Shown here piece after piece: positions 45,146 through 53,767 of a DNA stretch of 57,613 nucleotides. Each line of letters starts with the position of its first letter. Position 1 is the stretch's first letter. A program made the translations under genes and the position numbers. The stretch lies in the NCBI GenBank assembly GCA_027492635.1, contig JAPUEH010000001.1, positions 30,553 through 88,165 on the forward strand, read 5' to 3'. This stretch comes from Candidatus Saccharimonadota bacterium. GTDB taxonomy: Bacteria > Patescibacteriota > Saccharimonadia > Saccharimonadales > Saccharimonadaceae. The notes below the pieces were generated by a model. It saw only the letters and a program-made list of their open reading frames with translations. It was not told the DNA's origin and made no database searches.

Positions 45146-47881
45146 ATGTTAAAGAGATGGCTATTGTATTATTTGGGTGGGGCACTGCTGCTTAGTGCCT
45201 CTCTGAGTCTGTTTCAAACCCCGAATGTTTCAGCCGCTGGCGAGTCTTACACTTGGGTGAATTACTCAAAGATAGGGGCACGAGGTGGAAGTTATGCGTC
45301 GCTAAATATTCGTGCTCTTGGTAACGAGACTCCGCAAGATTTTAGCCAACCGTATGATGTTGAGTTTACCCAAGATGAGAATGACCCGCATCTGTTTACT
45401 GCAAAACCAGGCACACCAGACTGCCCAGGGGAATTAAAACTTACACTTACTAGTACACCGGGCAGTCGAGAGGGGAATCTGCAGGTATCAAACTGCGCGC
45501 CACTCACTCAAGCAACAAACCCAGTCACGATAAGGGACGACGGGGCAATATTCGCTAAAACCTCTAATGATCAGGCGATTATGCGGTCGGCCTTTATGGA
45601 AAAGAACTGCCCTAGTAAGGATAGTGATGGATCCCCTCAGGCACAGGCAAGACAACAAGACTGTGAGGATCAAGCCCAGACCGCCTACACGACAGCAGTT
45701 AACGAGTGTAAGCAACAATTTAATTACGAAAACTCCCCACAGCTAGCAAACAAGTATCTTACTTGCTTGGCAGAGAAGCTATGCGTAGACCGGCCATCAG
45801 AAACCACAGAAGCAAAAGAGCCTAAAGACACACCTCCAAAATGTGCCCTTGGTGATATCGGATGGATTGTATGTCAAATATTCCAGCTTGAATCATGGCT
45901 TGCAGATAAGTCGTTTGAGCTACTCTCACGATTCATGACAGTTGATCCACTCAAAAAGGAGGTTCAGCTACCAACGCCGCCCCAAGGGCAACCCCAAAAC
46001 CCTCAGGCACCATCCCAACAAGGACAAACAGCAGACCGTAATCGCAACACACAACTTCCAACAACAGCAGGAAACGAAACGACCGTATACTCTGCATGGA
46101 AATTATTCCTTGGAGTCACAAACCTGATTTTTATCGCAGCGTTTCTTTTGGTTATATTTTCATATATTACGGGGTGGGGTCTATCGGCATACAATATCAA
46201 GCGCACCCTCCCGCGCATGATTGTCGCCGTGATATTGTCATCTGGGTCATTTTTGATTTGCGCACTCGCCGTTGACCTGTCAAATGTTGTGGGTAAGTTT
46301 ACCCAACAAACACTTATCGATATATCTCCTCCCGGGTCATATGGCAGCTGGACGGAAATTACCAGTAAGGTCGTATCAACAACAGGATCCGACGAAGAAA
46401 CAAGCTCAACTCCAGACACGGAGTTTACTGAACCATCTTCGCAACCCCAAACCACCCCTCCTTCAAACCCGTCACAGGGAACATGTACAGCAAATATTCA
46501 GCCTCAACCTGACGTACAGCAGAACAGTGAAGAAGATCAAGGAATCGATGAGCCCCGATCGTTTGACGCAACAACCCAACAAAAACTCATGGTTGGAGGT
46601 GCGTATGTATTTGGCCCTATGATCATCTTCGCACTCTTGATTGTGCTCCTTCCATTTATGACCGCAGCACTACTCGCCATCGTGGCAACTCTGATAATAC
46701 TCATGCTGCGGCAAGTAATTATTATCGTACTCGTAGTAATATCGCCCGTGGCATTTGCTTTCTTTGTACTACCCAATACAAAGAAATGGTTTGAAAAGTG
46801 GAAAACCACCTTTACCACGGTGTTGATGTTATACCCTATAGTATCCCTAATATACGGTGCTGCATACTTTGCATCTCAGACGATTTACTCGCGAAGTGAA
46901 GAATACGACAGCTTGCTACTCTCAATGTTTGCCCTGGGTATATTAACCATACCTCTTTTTATGACTCCTGCTCTCATGAAAATGGGAGGGGGTCTGATGG
47001 AAAAATTTGCAGGTGTTGTTCAGCAAAAAAATCCACTCAACAGACTACAAGGCATGGCAGATGCGCACAGTGAAAGTAGGAAAAATGTCAAACGTCGCCA
47101 AGCAGCAAATGCAAGCGGACTACGTCTTCTAAATCCAGCCGTACAGATGCGTCGTTTTGGAATGCGAAGCCAGGCAAAGAGTCAGCAAACCAACCGCACA
47201 CTGCAGCACGTGCAGGCACGCTATAACGCTTCTCAAGGCATGAATACAGCGTCAAGCGCCGGTACTTCGAGCCAGTCTATCGATCAGATTCTGGCCGATG
47301 AGCTAAGTAAATTAGACTCAATCCATATGAAAGAAATCAAAGCGATATCGGGCCAGTTCGAGCAGACAAAAGATCATGACGAAATTAAAGAGATGGCTCA
47401 GTCAGGTATGGATGGTTCACGTGTCCTTAGTGACGTAGAGCGAGCAGCAGCGGTGCAGGCAGCTCTCAATCATGCAAGCTCTGAAGAAGTTCATGATATT
47501 ATTGCAGAATCAGGCAAGATGGGTGATCTAGCCAGGCGAACACTTGTTGATTCAATGAGAAAAACTGGCTTCACAAAACAAAATTCACATTTCGGCGGTG
47601 GTGCTATGAATCAAATATTAGAAGGTAAGGTGAACGGGCAAGGTGATATAGACAACATAATGGCTCGGGCGGCTTCAGCCAACGCCTATGGATCAAACGT
47701 TCTTGCAAATCAAAGTGACTACACGATCGGCCGCCTGTCTGAGCTAAAGAGACAAGGTAAAATTGACGCGACAGGAGTGGGTAATCTCCAGCGAAGCGCT
47801 GCGACAATCGGCGGTAGCGCAAAGCTTCGAGGACAAGTAGCCCCAGACACTCTTGCCGCCATCGAAAGGCTGGGCCGATAA
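45146..47881 (+). CDS. VirB6/TrbL-like membrane protein 2
   Basis: This is a 911-residue protein: signal peptide (about residues 8-30), an ectodomain of about 205 residues with several Cys, IGWIVCQIFQLE (about 240), and the helix block (about 316-615) with YNIKRTLPRMIVAVILSSGS and LICALAVDLSNVVGK. Between helices, residues of about 393-470 form an extra Thr/Ser/Pro-rich loop absent from its paralogues. The cytoplasmic tail carries VHDIIAESGKMGDLARRTLV, equivalent to the tails of copies 1 and 4. A CATAAT-type box but no ribosome site precedes the ATG, so it may have its own promoter. Confidence 0.75.
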   Translation: MLKRWLLYYLGGALLLSASLSLFQTPNVSAAGESYTWVNYSKIGARGGSYASLNIRALGNETPQDFSQPYDVEFTQDENDPHLFTAKPGTPDCPGELKLTLTSTPGSREGNLQVSNCAPLTQATNPVTIRDDGAIFAKTSNDQAIMRSAFMEKNCPSKDSDGSPQAQARQQDCEDQAQTAYTTAVNECKQQFNYENSPQLANKYLTCLAEKLCVDRPSETTEAKEPKDTPPKCALGDIGWIVCQIFQLESWLADKSFELLSRFMTVDPLKKEVQLPTPPQGQPQNPQAPSQQGQTADRNRNTQLPTTAGNETTVYSAWKLFLGVTNLIFIAAFLLVIFSYITGWGLSAYNIKRTLPRMIVAVILSSGSFLICALAVDLSNVVGKFTQQTLIDISPPGSYGSWTEITSKVVSTTGSDEETSSTPDTEFTEPSSQPQTTPPSNPSQGTCTANIQPQPDVQQNSEEDQGIDEPRSFDATTQQKLMVGGAYVFGPMIIFALLIVLLPFMTAALLAIVATLIILMLRQVIIIVLVVISPVAFAFFVLPNTKKWFEKWKTTFTTVLMLYPIVSLIYGAAYFASQTIYSRSEEYDSLLLSMFALGILTIPLFMTPALMKMGGGLMEKFAGVVQQKNPLNRLQGMADAHSESRKNVKRRQAANASGLRLLNPAVQMRRFGMRSQAKSQQTNRTLQHVQARYNASQGMNTASSAGTSSQSIDQILADELSKLDSIHMKEIKAISGQFEQTKDHDEIKEMAQSGMDGSRVLSDVERAAAVQAALNHASSEEVHDIIAESGKMGDLARRTLVDSMRKTGFTKQNSHFGGGAMNQILEGKVNGQGDIDNIMARAASANAYGSNVLANQSDYTIGRLSELKRQGKIDATGVGNLQRSAATIGGSAKLRGQVAPDTLAAIERLGR

Positions 47882-47942
47882 TGCCTCTCCCTACCATATA
47901 CATGCGCCCACTTGGTATAATACCAACCAAAGGTGGGAAGCA

Positions 47943-50396
47943 ATGAAACTTAGAACACGAACATATATTTTAGGCTCTACACTAAGCGTTCTATCTATCT
48001 TTGGTGCTCTATTGTTTATTTTTCCTTCACAAAACGCCAGTGCCGCCATCGGAGATGTTTGCCATCCGCCACTAAGCAGCGAAATGATAGAGGCTTGCAC
48101 AGATGGCTATAACAATGGAGTAGGCGACGGAAGTGTCTGTAGTCAGTATGATGGAGATCAAGCCCTTGTTGATATATGCGAAGATGGCTTTGATCAATAT
48201 GTAACAGACCTCAACAGATGTACAGGTACTCGATCAGTGTACACACCTGTCAGACAACGAGCCACTTTTGCTTCTCACTCCTCATCTTATACACGTGACG
48301 CAAAGCTTGCTGTACCGTTTAATGGAGACCCTGGTATCTATACTAATCCGAATAACGGACAACCAAAAAGCGAAGAAGAATGCAAACAAGAACTGAGAGG
48401 GGGTCAAAATAACCCAAGCAATCCAAACAACACAACTTCACAGCCGCAATCGCCGCCACCAGAAAAAGACGTAGGACAAATACCAGACGATGGCTCGATA
48501 GTCCCCATGGCTCACAAGCAGGAGAATGGTCAGCCAGTCGAATCAAACGCGCAAAAGTGTGGTATAGACGGCTTCTTCGGCACGACTGTTTGCGGTCTTA
48601 CTTTAATGACTGCCAAGGTAACCGATGGTGCTTTTTATGTTCTCAAAGTATTTCTTGAAACTGAACCTGTTTTTCAAACAGGTCGAGGGGGCGGCGACTC
48701 AACCATCTATTTAGCGTGGTCGATTCTTCGTGGATTTGCGAATGTATTTATGGTAATTGCATTTTTGGTCATTATATATTCCTACATAACAAATGCAGGC
48801 ATAGATAATTATGGACTAAAACGGATGATCCCACGCCTTATAGCGGGAGCAATTCTTATTAACCTATCGTTTTGGATTTGTGCAATCTTTGTCGATATAT
48901 CCAACATACTCGGTAAGGTTTTGATCGACGTGATACCAAACGTCATCAACCTGAACGACGCAAACAACAACCCCCCGGAATATAGCGGATGGGCAGATGC
49001 AGTAGGAAGCGTTCTCTTTGTTGGTTCGGCAGCAATTGCTGGTGGTGCTGCAGTTATGTATGGTAGCTTTTCGGCGCTGGCGCCTATATTGGCATCTGCT
49101 GTTATTGCCATTGTCACTACCTTTGTGCTCCTGATGATTCGACAAGTACTTATTATCCTGTTCATTGTTGTTTCACCTCTGGCGTTTGCCGCCATCCTAC
49201 TTCCAAACACACACTCATGGTTCGAAAAATGGAGAAAGGCTTTTGTACCCATTCTCATGCTATATCCTGTGGTCTCCTTTATATTTGGAATGAGCCAGCT
49301 TGCAGCAATAATGATACGAAATGTTGGTATAGCTCAAAGTACCGATCCAGACATGAATACAGTTATCGGCGTACTACTCATTATCTTTTCCCTTGGGATT
49401 CAGATTGCGCCACTCCTACTCATCCCCCGTGTCATGAAGCTTGGCGGAAATCTCATGAATAAGTGGGTCGGTAGCGGAGAAGGGAAGTTGGCAAAGGGCT
49501 TAAAAGGAAAGGCTCAGGACTATGCCGATCGAAAACAAAAAGAAAGGGATATAGGTGCATTATGGCACGGCGCGCAGGGCACGAAATCCCAGAATCCTCT
49601 TAAGCAGGTACGCAATAGAGCAATCCAGCGACGCTATAGCCGCCAAGCGAAAAGCCAGCAAATCAGCAACCAGCTTGCTACAGCACAGCTGTCATCATTC
49701 GCAAATCAGCTTCAAAACAGTCCTCGCATGCAAAAACAGCTAAGCCAATCATCAAATGCAGGGCTAATGAAAAGTGCCCTAAATCATGTACTTCATGCTA
49801 GAGTAAAAGCAAAGGCAGATGCTGTAAAAGTGCAGCAGGAAGCTAATGTCGCAAAGGGTCAAACGCGCGAACAGCGCATTGAGGAGGCAATTAATAGCGC
49901 AGGACATGTTAGTGAAATTGCTCAAGAGGCAGCAATTTTATCAGTAGCACAATCAGGCGATATCGGTGCGCTTTTAAATGTTATGAAAAACTCTACTAAT
50001 ATGACCGTCAAGCAGCGAAGAAAACTCATAGAAACAGCAGCTCAGTCGGGCGCCGTAAATGGCATGCCTATGCTAGCAGACTCCGATGTTCGCGAATCAT
50101 TTGCTCAAGACGGCTATTCAAATTTCATAGGCCAAAGCATTGCCGAAGGTGACCATAGCCCAGAAAATGTCGCAGCTCTCGATCAAGATGTCGCAAAAGA
50201 AATTGCAGACTACATAGACCAGGCAGCACAAAATGGAACAGATATTCCTCCTGAAAAAATCAAGGAAATCACCAAAGCTGCTGCAGCAGCAACCGACGCA
50301 ACCAACAACCCAGAGACTGCCGCCAAGGTTGCCAAAAACCGTGACCAGCTCATCAGGATCGCATCTTACGACACTCATAACTGGGGAGAATCGTAA
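47943..50396 (+). CDS. VirB6/TrbL-like membrane protein 3
   Basis: This is an 817-residue protein from ATG 47943 (AGGTGGG upstream). It has a signal peptide (about residues 10-33), a Cys-containing ectodomain with an Asn/Pro/Gln-rich part (NNPSNPNNTTSQPQS), GFFGTTVCGLTLMTAK (about 209), and the helix block (about 257-505) with NYGLKRMIPRLIAGAILINL and ICAIFVDISNILGK. The tail is helical and Ala/Gln-rich (QSGDIGALLNVMKN then RRKLIETAAQSG), the same scheme as its paralogues but more diverged. The stop overlaps the next ATG by 1 nt (TAATG). Confidence 0.75.
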   Translation: MKLRTRTYILGSTLSVLSIFGALLFIFPSQNASAAIGDVCHPPLSSEMIEACTDGYNNGVGDGSVCSQYDGDQALVDICEDGFDQYVTDLNRCTGTRSVYTPVRQRATFASHSSSYTRDAKLAVPFNGDPGIYTNPNNGQPKSEEECKQELRGGQNNPSNPNNTTSQPQSPPPEKDVGQIPDDGSIVPMAHKQENGQPVESNAQKCGIDGFFGTTVCGLTLMTAKVTDGAFYVLKVFLETEPVFQTGRGGGDSTIYLAWSILRGFANVFMVIAFLVIIYSYITNAGIDNYGLKRMIPRLIAGAILINLSFWICAIFVDISNILGKVLIDVIPNVINLNDANNNPPEYSGWADAVGSVLFVGSAAIAGGAAVMYGSFSALAPILASAVIAIVTTFVLLMIRQVLIILFIVVSPLAFAAILLPNTHSWFEKWRKAFVPILMLYPVVSFIFGMSQLAAIMIRNVGIAQSTDPDMNTVIGVLLIIFSLGIQIAPLLLIPRVMKLGGNLMNKWVGSGEGKLAKGLKGKAQDYADRKQKERDIGALWHGAQGTKSQNPLKQVRNRAIQRRYSRQAKSQQISNQLATAQLSSFANQLQNSPRMQKQLSQSSNAGLMKSALNHVLHARVKAKADAVKVQQEANVAKGQTREQRIEEAINSAGHVSEIAQEAAILSVAQSGDIGALLNVMKNSTNMTVKQRRKLIETAAQSGAVNGMPMLADSDVRESFAQDGYSNFIGQSIAEGDHSPENVAALDQDVAKEIADYIDQAAQNGTDIPPEKIKEITKAAAAATDATNNPETAAKVAKNRDQLIRIASYDTHNWGES

Positions 50397-53300
50397 TGCG
50401 TAGAGTTCTTTTATATATCGCCACACTCTCGGTGATAATCCAGGCTTTTTCAATACAGCCCGTTTTTGCTGATAATACTACTCGCCAAGGACAACGCAAC
50501 GATAATAACGAATACTACTATCTCGACTACAGTGAGTCAGATGATAAACTAACGCTCATTGGCACCGCAGGCGAATACGCAGAAGATGTAAAGTTCAAAG
50601 AAGTAAAAGATGACTCAGATGAAGCTGTACGTTCAGAAGCTCAGCCTTGGCGCGACCGTGGCTATCGCGTATTTACTCCAGAAGGTAAGTCAATTAAGCT
50701 TGCAGACACCAGTCAAAGTCAGACTATTGAAGGGGATGGTGTATCCGAGAAAGAAGCCAGCCAACAATACCAAGAGTGCACGTCGCTACCAACAAAGCGA
50801 TGGATAAAACGAGAACATCTGCGAGAAGATCCCCCTGAAGATAAAGATAGAAAACCATCATTGCTAGCTATAGTCGACCCTCGCAAAGGAACTTTGCAAA
50901 TGAGCATCACAGGAGATGCAATAGACCCGCATGATCTTAGTCGTATCATAGAAGACGGAGACCAGCAGCCGTGGAATGTAGCAGAAGATATCACAAATCT
51001 ACATATTGATTTTGACGGAGATGGATCCCTGATAAAAAACTCGGGGCTCTTCCTATGGGGCAAATTGAACCAGACCAAGTTTAGAATCGATGATCAGTCC
51101 GAGCCTGTGGGTGATAAACCCCCAGAAACAACAGGTGGACACACTGTCTCTCAGGCAGATAGAGAGGCCTATAATTTTAGAGTCAAGGTGTACGCCAATG
51201 GACCAGATAGAATTATAATCCCACCCCAGTTATATGCGACCGGCCCTTATGCACTAGGGGCTGATCTCGGAGATATTGAAATAAATACTCCGGATAGGTA
51301 TAGGATGCCCGACAAGCTTGTCCGAGCAACCCTCGGGGAAGAAGATTCTACGACCTGTAAATATAAGTTCTACGATCACTTTTGGCGATGGGTTTCCCCT
51401 TATAGCGCCCTCAATCCACAACCCGGACTACCAAATGGCAAGCTACTAGGCAATCCAAAGATGAAGTTTGACGACTGGGCGAATAATGGTGACAATAGGT
51501 TGGCTTTTTTTGCATATCACAACACCTCCCAAACAAAATACCTCAAACAATGTGCAAACCAACAGGATATGGAGAAATGCACAACCTCTCTCGACGACAC
51601 ATTCTACAAGTGCTACGGTCGTGGAATCGATAAAGATCTCGATGCGCTCAAGTCAAAAGTAAATGACCAAACGTCATCAGACGCCATACCACGGGACTAC
51701 GGGTCTACGCGTATCACTGGCGGACCACAAGGCTCGAAAGATGCCAATGTTCACGATAATGTTGACTTCCTCAATACCAACGAGAACGATGTTATATCTG
51801 CTCGGAATGAAATATGGAAAAACAAAGTCGACGAAGACAAAGCCGTTGAATGCTACACACAAGAAGCTAGTATCAAAGACTACTTTGCCGACGACGAAGA
51901 AATCACCGACTTTGCAGAGTCTATATTCAGTGAAACCACTCTCCCGCCATCACTCAAACCAGACAAAGCCGATGCAGTCACCACTAGCTTCGCAAAAGCC
52001 CCCGACGACACACGCTGCTCGCTCGGTATGCTCGGCTGGATACTATGTCCAACCATATCTTTCATTGCCGCAATTAACGACAAAGTCTATGACATGTTAA
52101 AAAACTGGCTTGTTATAGCACCATTCCAATTAAACGGTAGCTACAACACACCTGCATATGAAACATGGAAAAACATGCGAACAGTTAGTAATGCTATATT
52201 TGTCGTTGCATTTATGTATATTCTCTACGCGCAAATCACGGGCAACGGATCAAGCGCCTATGGACTACGTGTACGCGCGCCTCGCATCATAATTGCAGCA
52301 TTATTAACCAACTTATCGTATATACTTTGCGGAATCATCATAGACATCACAAATGTCCTTGGAGATTCGTTGTTTAGAGTATTGATGAATGTAACAATAG
52401 GTTCCTCAACTGTTGGTCAGTACGGCAGCTTCGAGGCTGTCGCTGCAAGTGTCACCTTAGCTGGTGGTGCAGCAGCAGGAACATGGGTGATTATAGCGAA
52501 TTTGGCGGCTCTTATACCAATGCTAGTGGCGGCTCTTATTGCCCTCGCAGGTGCATTCGTTATGCTTCTCTTCAGACAAGCCATCATTATCCTGCTGATA
52601 GCCATCTCGCCTTTGGCATTTGCAATGATCGCTGTACCAGGGCTCGAAAAATGGTTTGATAAATGGAAATCAATATTCCTTCAGCTGGCAATGGTCTACC
52701 CAATCTTTGCACTATTGTTTGGGGGTGGCAATATGATTGCCGAAATTATACGTGGAGACGCAGCCGAAGAGGGGGATATCATAATGACAATCTTGTCGCT
52801 CGGCATTCAGGTATTACCTCTATTCTTGATACCTTTTATTCTCAAGATGGGCAGTAGTTATCTTCAGCAAGTTGCAGGTGTATTTGACCGCGGAACTAAG
52901 AGTGGTACAGATGGAATACGCAAAAAAGCACAAGATTTCAGGGATGATCGAAAGATGCAGCAACAAACCAGGGCACTCAATGGGCGAAGGGGCGTCCCCG
53001 GATACGGTGCACTCATCCGTTTTGGCCAACGTAGTCAAGCAGTTCAAAGTGCCCGTCAAAAAGGCGCCAAACGCGATGCCGCCAAGTACGCCGCAAAGAA
53101 TCGAGACTCGCTTGCTAGAGGTATTTTAGGTAAAAATGCTGACGCAGAACTCTACCAGCTTGTTCAAATGGGCTTCTTGACAGCGCAAGACGCGGAGGCA
53201 ATGGAAGAACACGAAGCGGCTTTAGCCAATATACATCAAGGAGACCCACGTATAGACAAGGCGTATAATGAGATACTAAGCAAAAGCCTTGGCGAGCGTA

Positions 53301-53767
53301 AAGCAACAGGTGAGCATTCGGCAGCTATCGAGCGTATAGTTCAAAGTAGGGATATGGATAAAATCCACGATCTCATCGACAATCTCGATAAACTCAATGC
53401 CTTCGAGCGCAAGGTGCTTGTCGAGACAATACATGCAATGGGTCTCTCAAAAGAAGCAGCCCACCTCGATAGCGCCAATCTCACAGGCGTCTATGATGGC
53501 ACATATCACGGTGGTGTTGATGGACTATACGCCAGTGCAGCGGCAAATAATCTCTACACACCAGAGACAGTAGCACAGCAAAGTGCGCATTCTCTATCTG
53601 GACTTGAAACGGCTCATAACAACGGAGCGGTCACCGACAGCCAGTATAAAGCAGTGGGCGACTCCTTTCATACCGCAACCAGTACACCGCAGATACGCAG
53701 TAAGATGAGCTCCAGTACTTACAGCAAGGGGCATAGTATGTTTCCTAGAGGAGGGGCGAGCTCATGA
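50396..53767 (+). CDS. VirB6/TrbL-like membrane protein 4, the largest
   Basis: This is a 1123-residue protein. The signal peptide (about residues 1-25) is followed by an ectodomain of about 515 residues, more than twice that of its paralogues, with paired Cys (QECTSL, KQCANQQDMEKC, FYKCYG). LGMLGWILC (about 542) precedes the helix block (about 590-825), including AYGLRVRAPRIIIAALLTNL and ILCGIIIDITNVLGD. The tail has MDKIHDLIDNLDKLNAFERK and GLYASAAANNLYTPETVAQQ, closely matching copy 1. It overlaps the next gene by ATGA. The large head could be the part that contacts the outside. Confidence 0.75.
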   Translation: MRRVLLYIATLSVIIQAFSIQPVFADNTTRQGQRNDNNEYYYLDYSESDDKLTLIGTAGEYAEDVKFKEVKDDSDEAVRSEAQPWRDRGYRVFTPEGKSIKLADTSQSQTIEGDGVSEKEASQQYQECTSLPTKRWIKREHLREDPPEDKDRKPSLLAIVDPRKGTLQMSITGDAIDPHDLSRIIEDGDQQPWNVAEDITNLHIDFDGDGSLIKNSGLFLWGKLNQTKFRIDDQSEPVGDKPPETTGGHTVSQADREAYNFRVKVYANGPDRIIIPPQLYATGPYALGADLGDIEINTPDRYRMPDKLVRATLGEEDSTTCKYKFYDHFWRWVSPYSALNPQPGLPNGKLLGNPKMKFDDWANNGDNRLAFFAYHNTSQTKYLKQCANQQDMEKCTTSLDDTFYKCYGRGIDKDLDALKSKVNDQTSSDAIPRDYGSTRITGGPQGSKDANVHDNVDFLNTNENDVISARNEIWKNKVDEDKAVECYTQEASIKDYFADDEEITDFAESIFSETTLPPSLKPDKADAVTTSFAKAPDDTRCSLGMLGWILCPTISFIAAINDKVYDMLKNWLVIAPFQLNGSYNTPAYETWKNMRTVSNAIFVVAFMYILYAQITGNGSSAYGLRVRAPRIIIAALLTNLSYILCGIIIDITNVLGDSLFRVLMNVTIGSSTVGQYGSFEAVAASVTLAGGAAAGTWVIIANLAALIPMLVAALIALAGAFVMLLFRQAIIILLIAISPLAFAMIAVPGLEKWFDKWKSIFLQLAMVYPIFALLFGGGNMIAEIIRGDAAEEGDIIMTILSLGIQVLPLFLIPFILKMGSSYLQQVAGVFDRGTKSGTDGIRKKAQDFRDDRKMQQQTRALNGRRGVPGYGALIRFGQRSQAVQSARQKGAKRDAAKYAAKNRDSLARGILGKNADAELYQLVQMGFLTAQDAEAMEEHEAALANIHQGDPRIDKAYNEILSKSLGERKATGEHSAAIERIVQSRDMDKIHDLIDNLDKLNAFERKVLVETIHAMGLSKEAAHLDSANLTGVYDGTYHGGVDGLYASAAANNLYTPETVAQQSAHSLSGLETAHNNGAVTDSQYKAVGDSFHTATSTPQIRSKMSSSTYSKGHSMFPRGGASS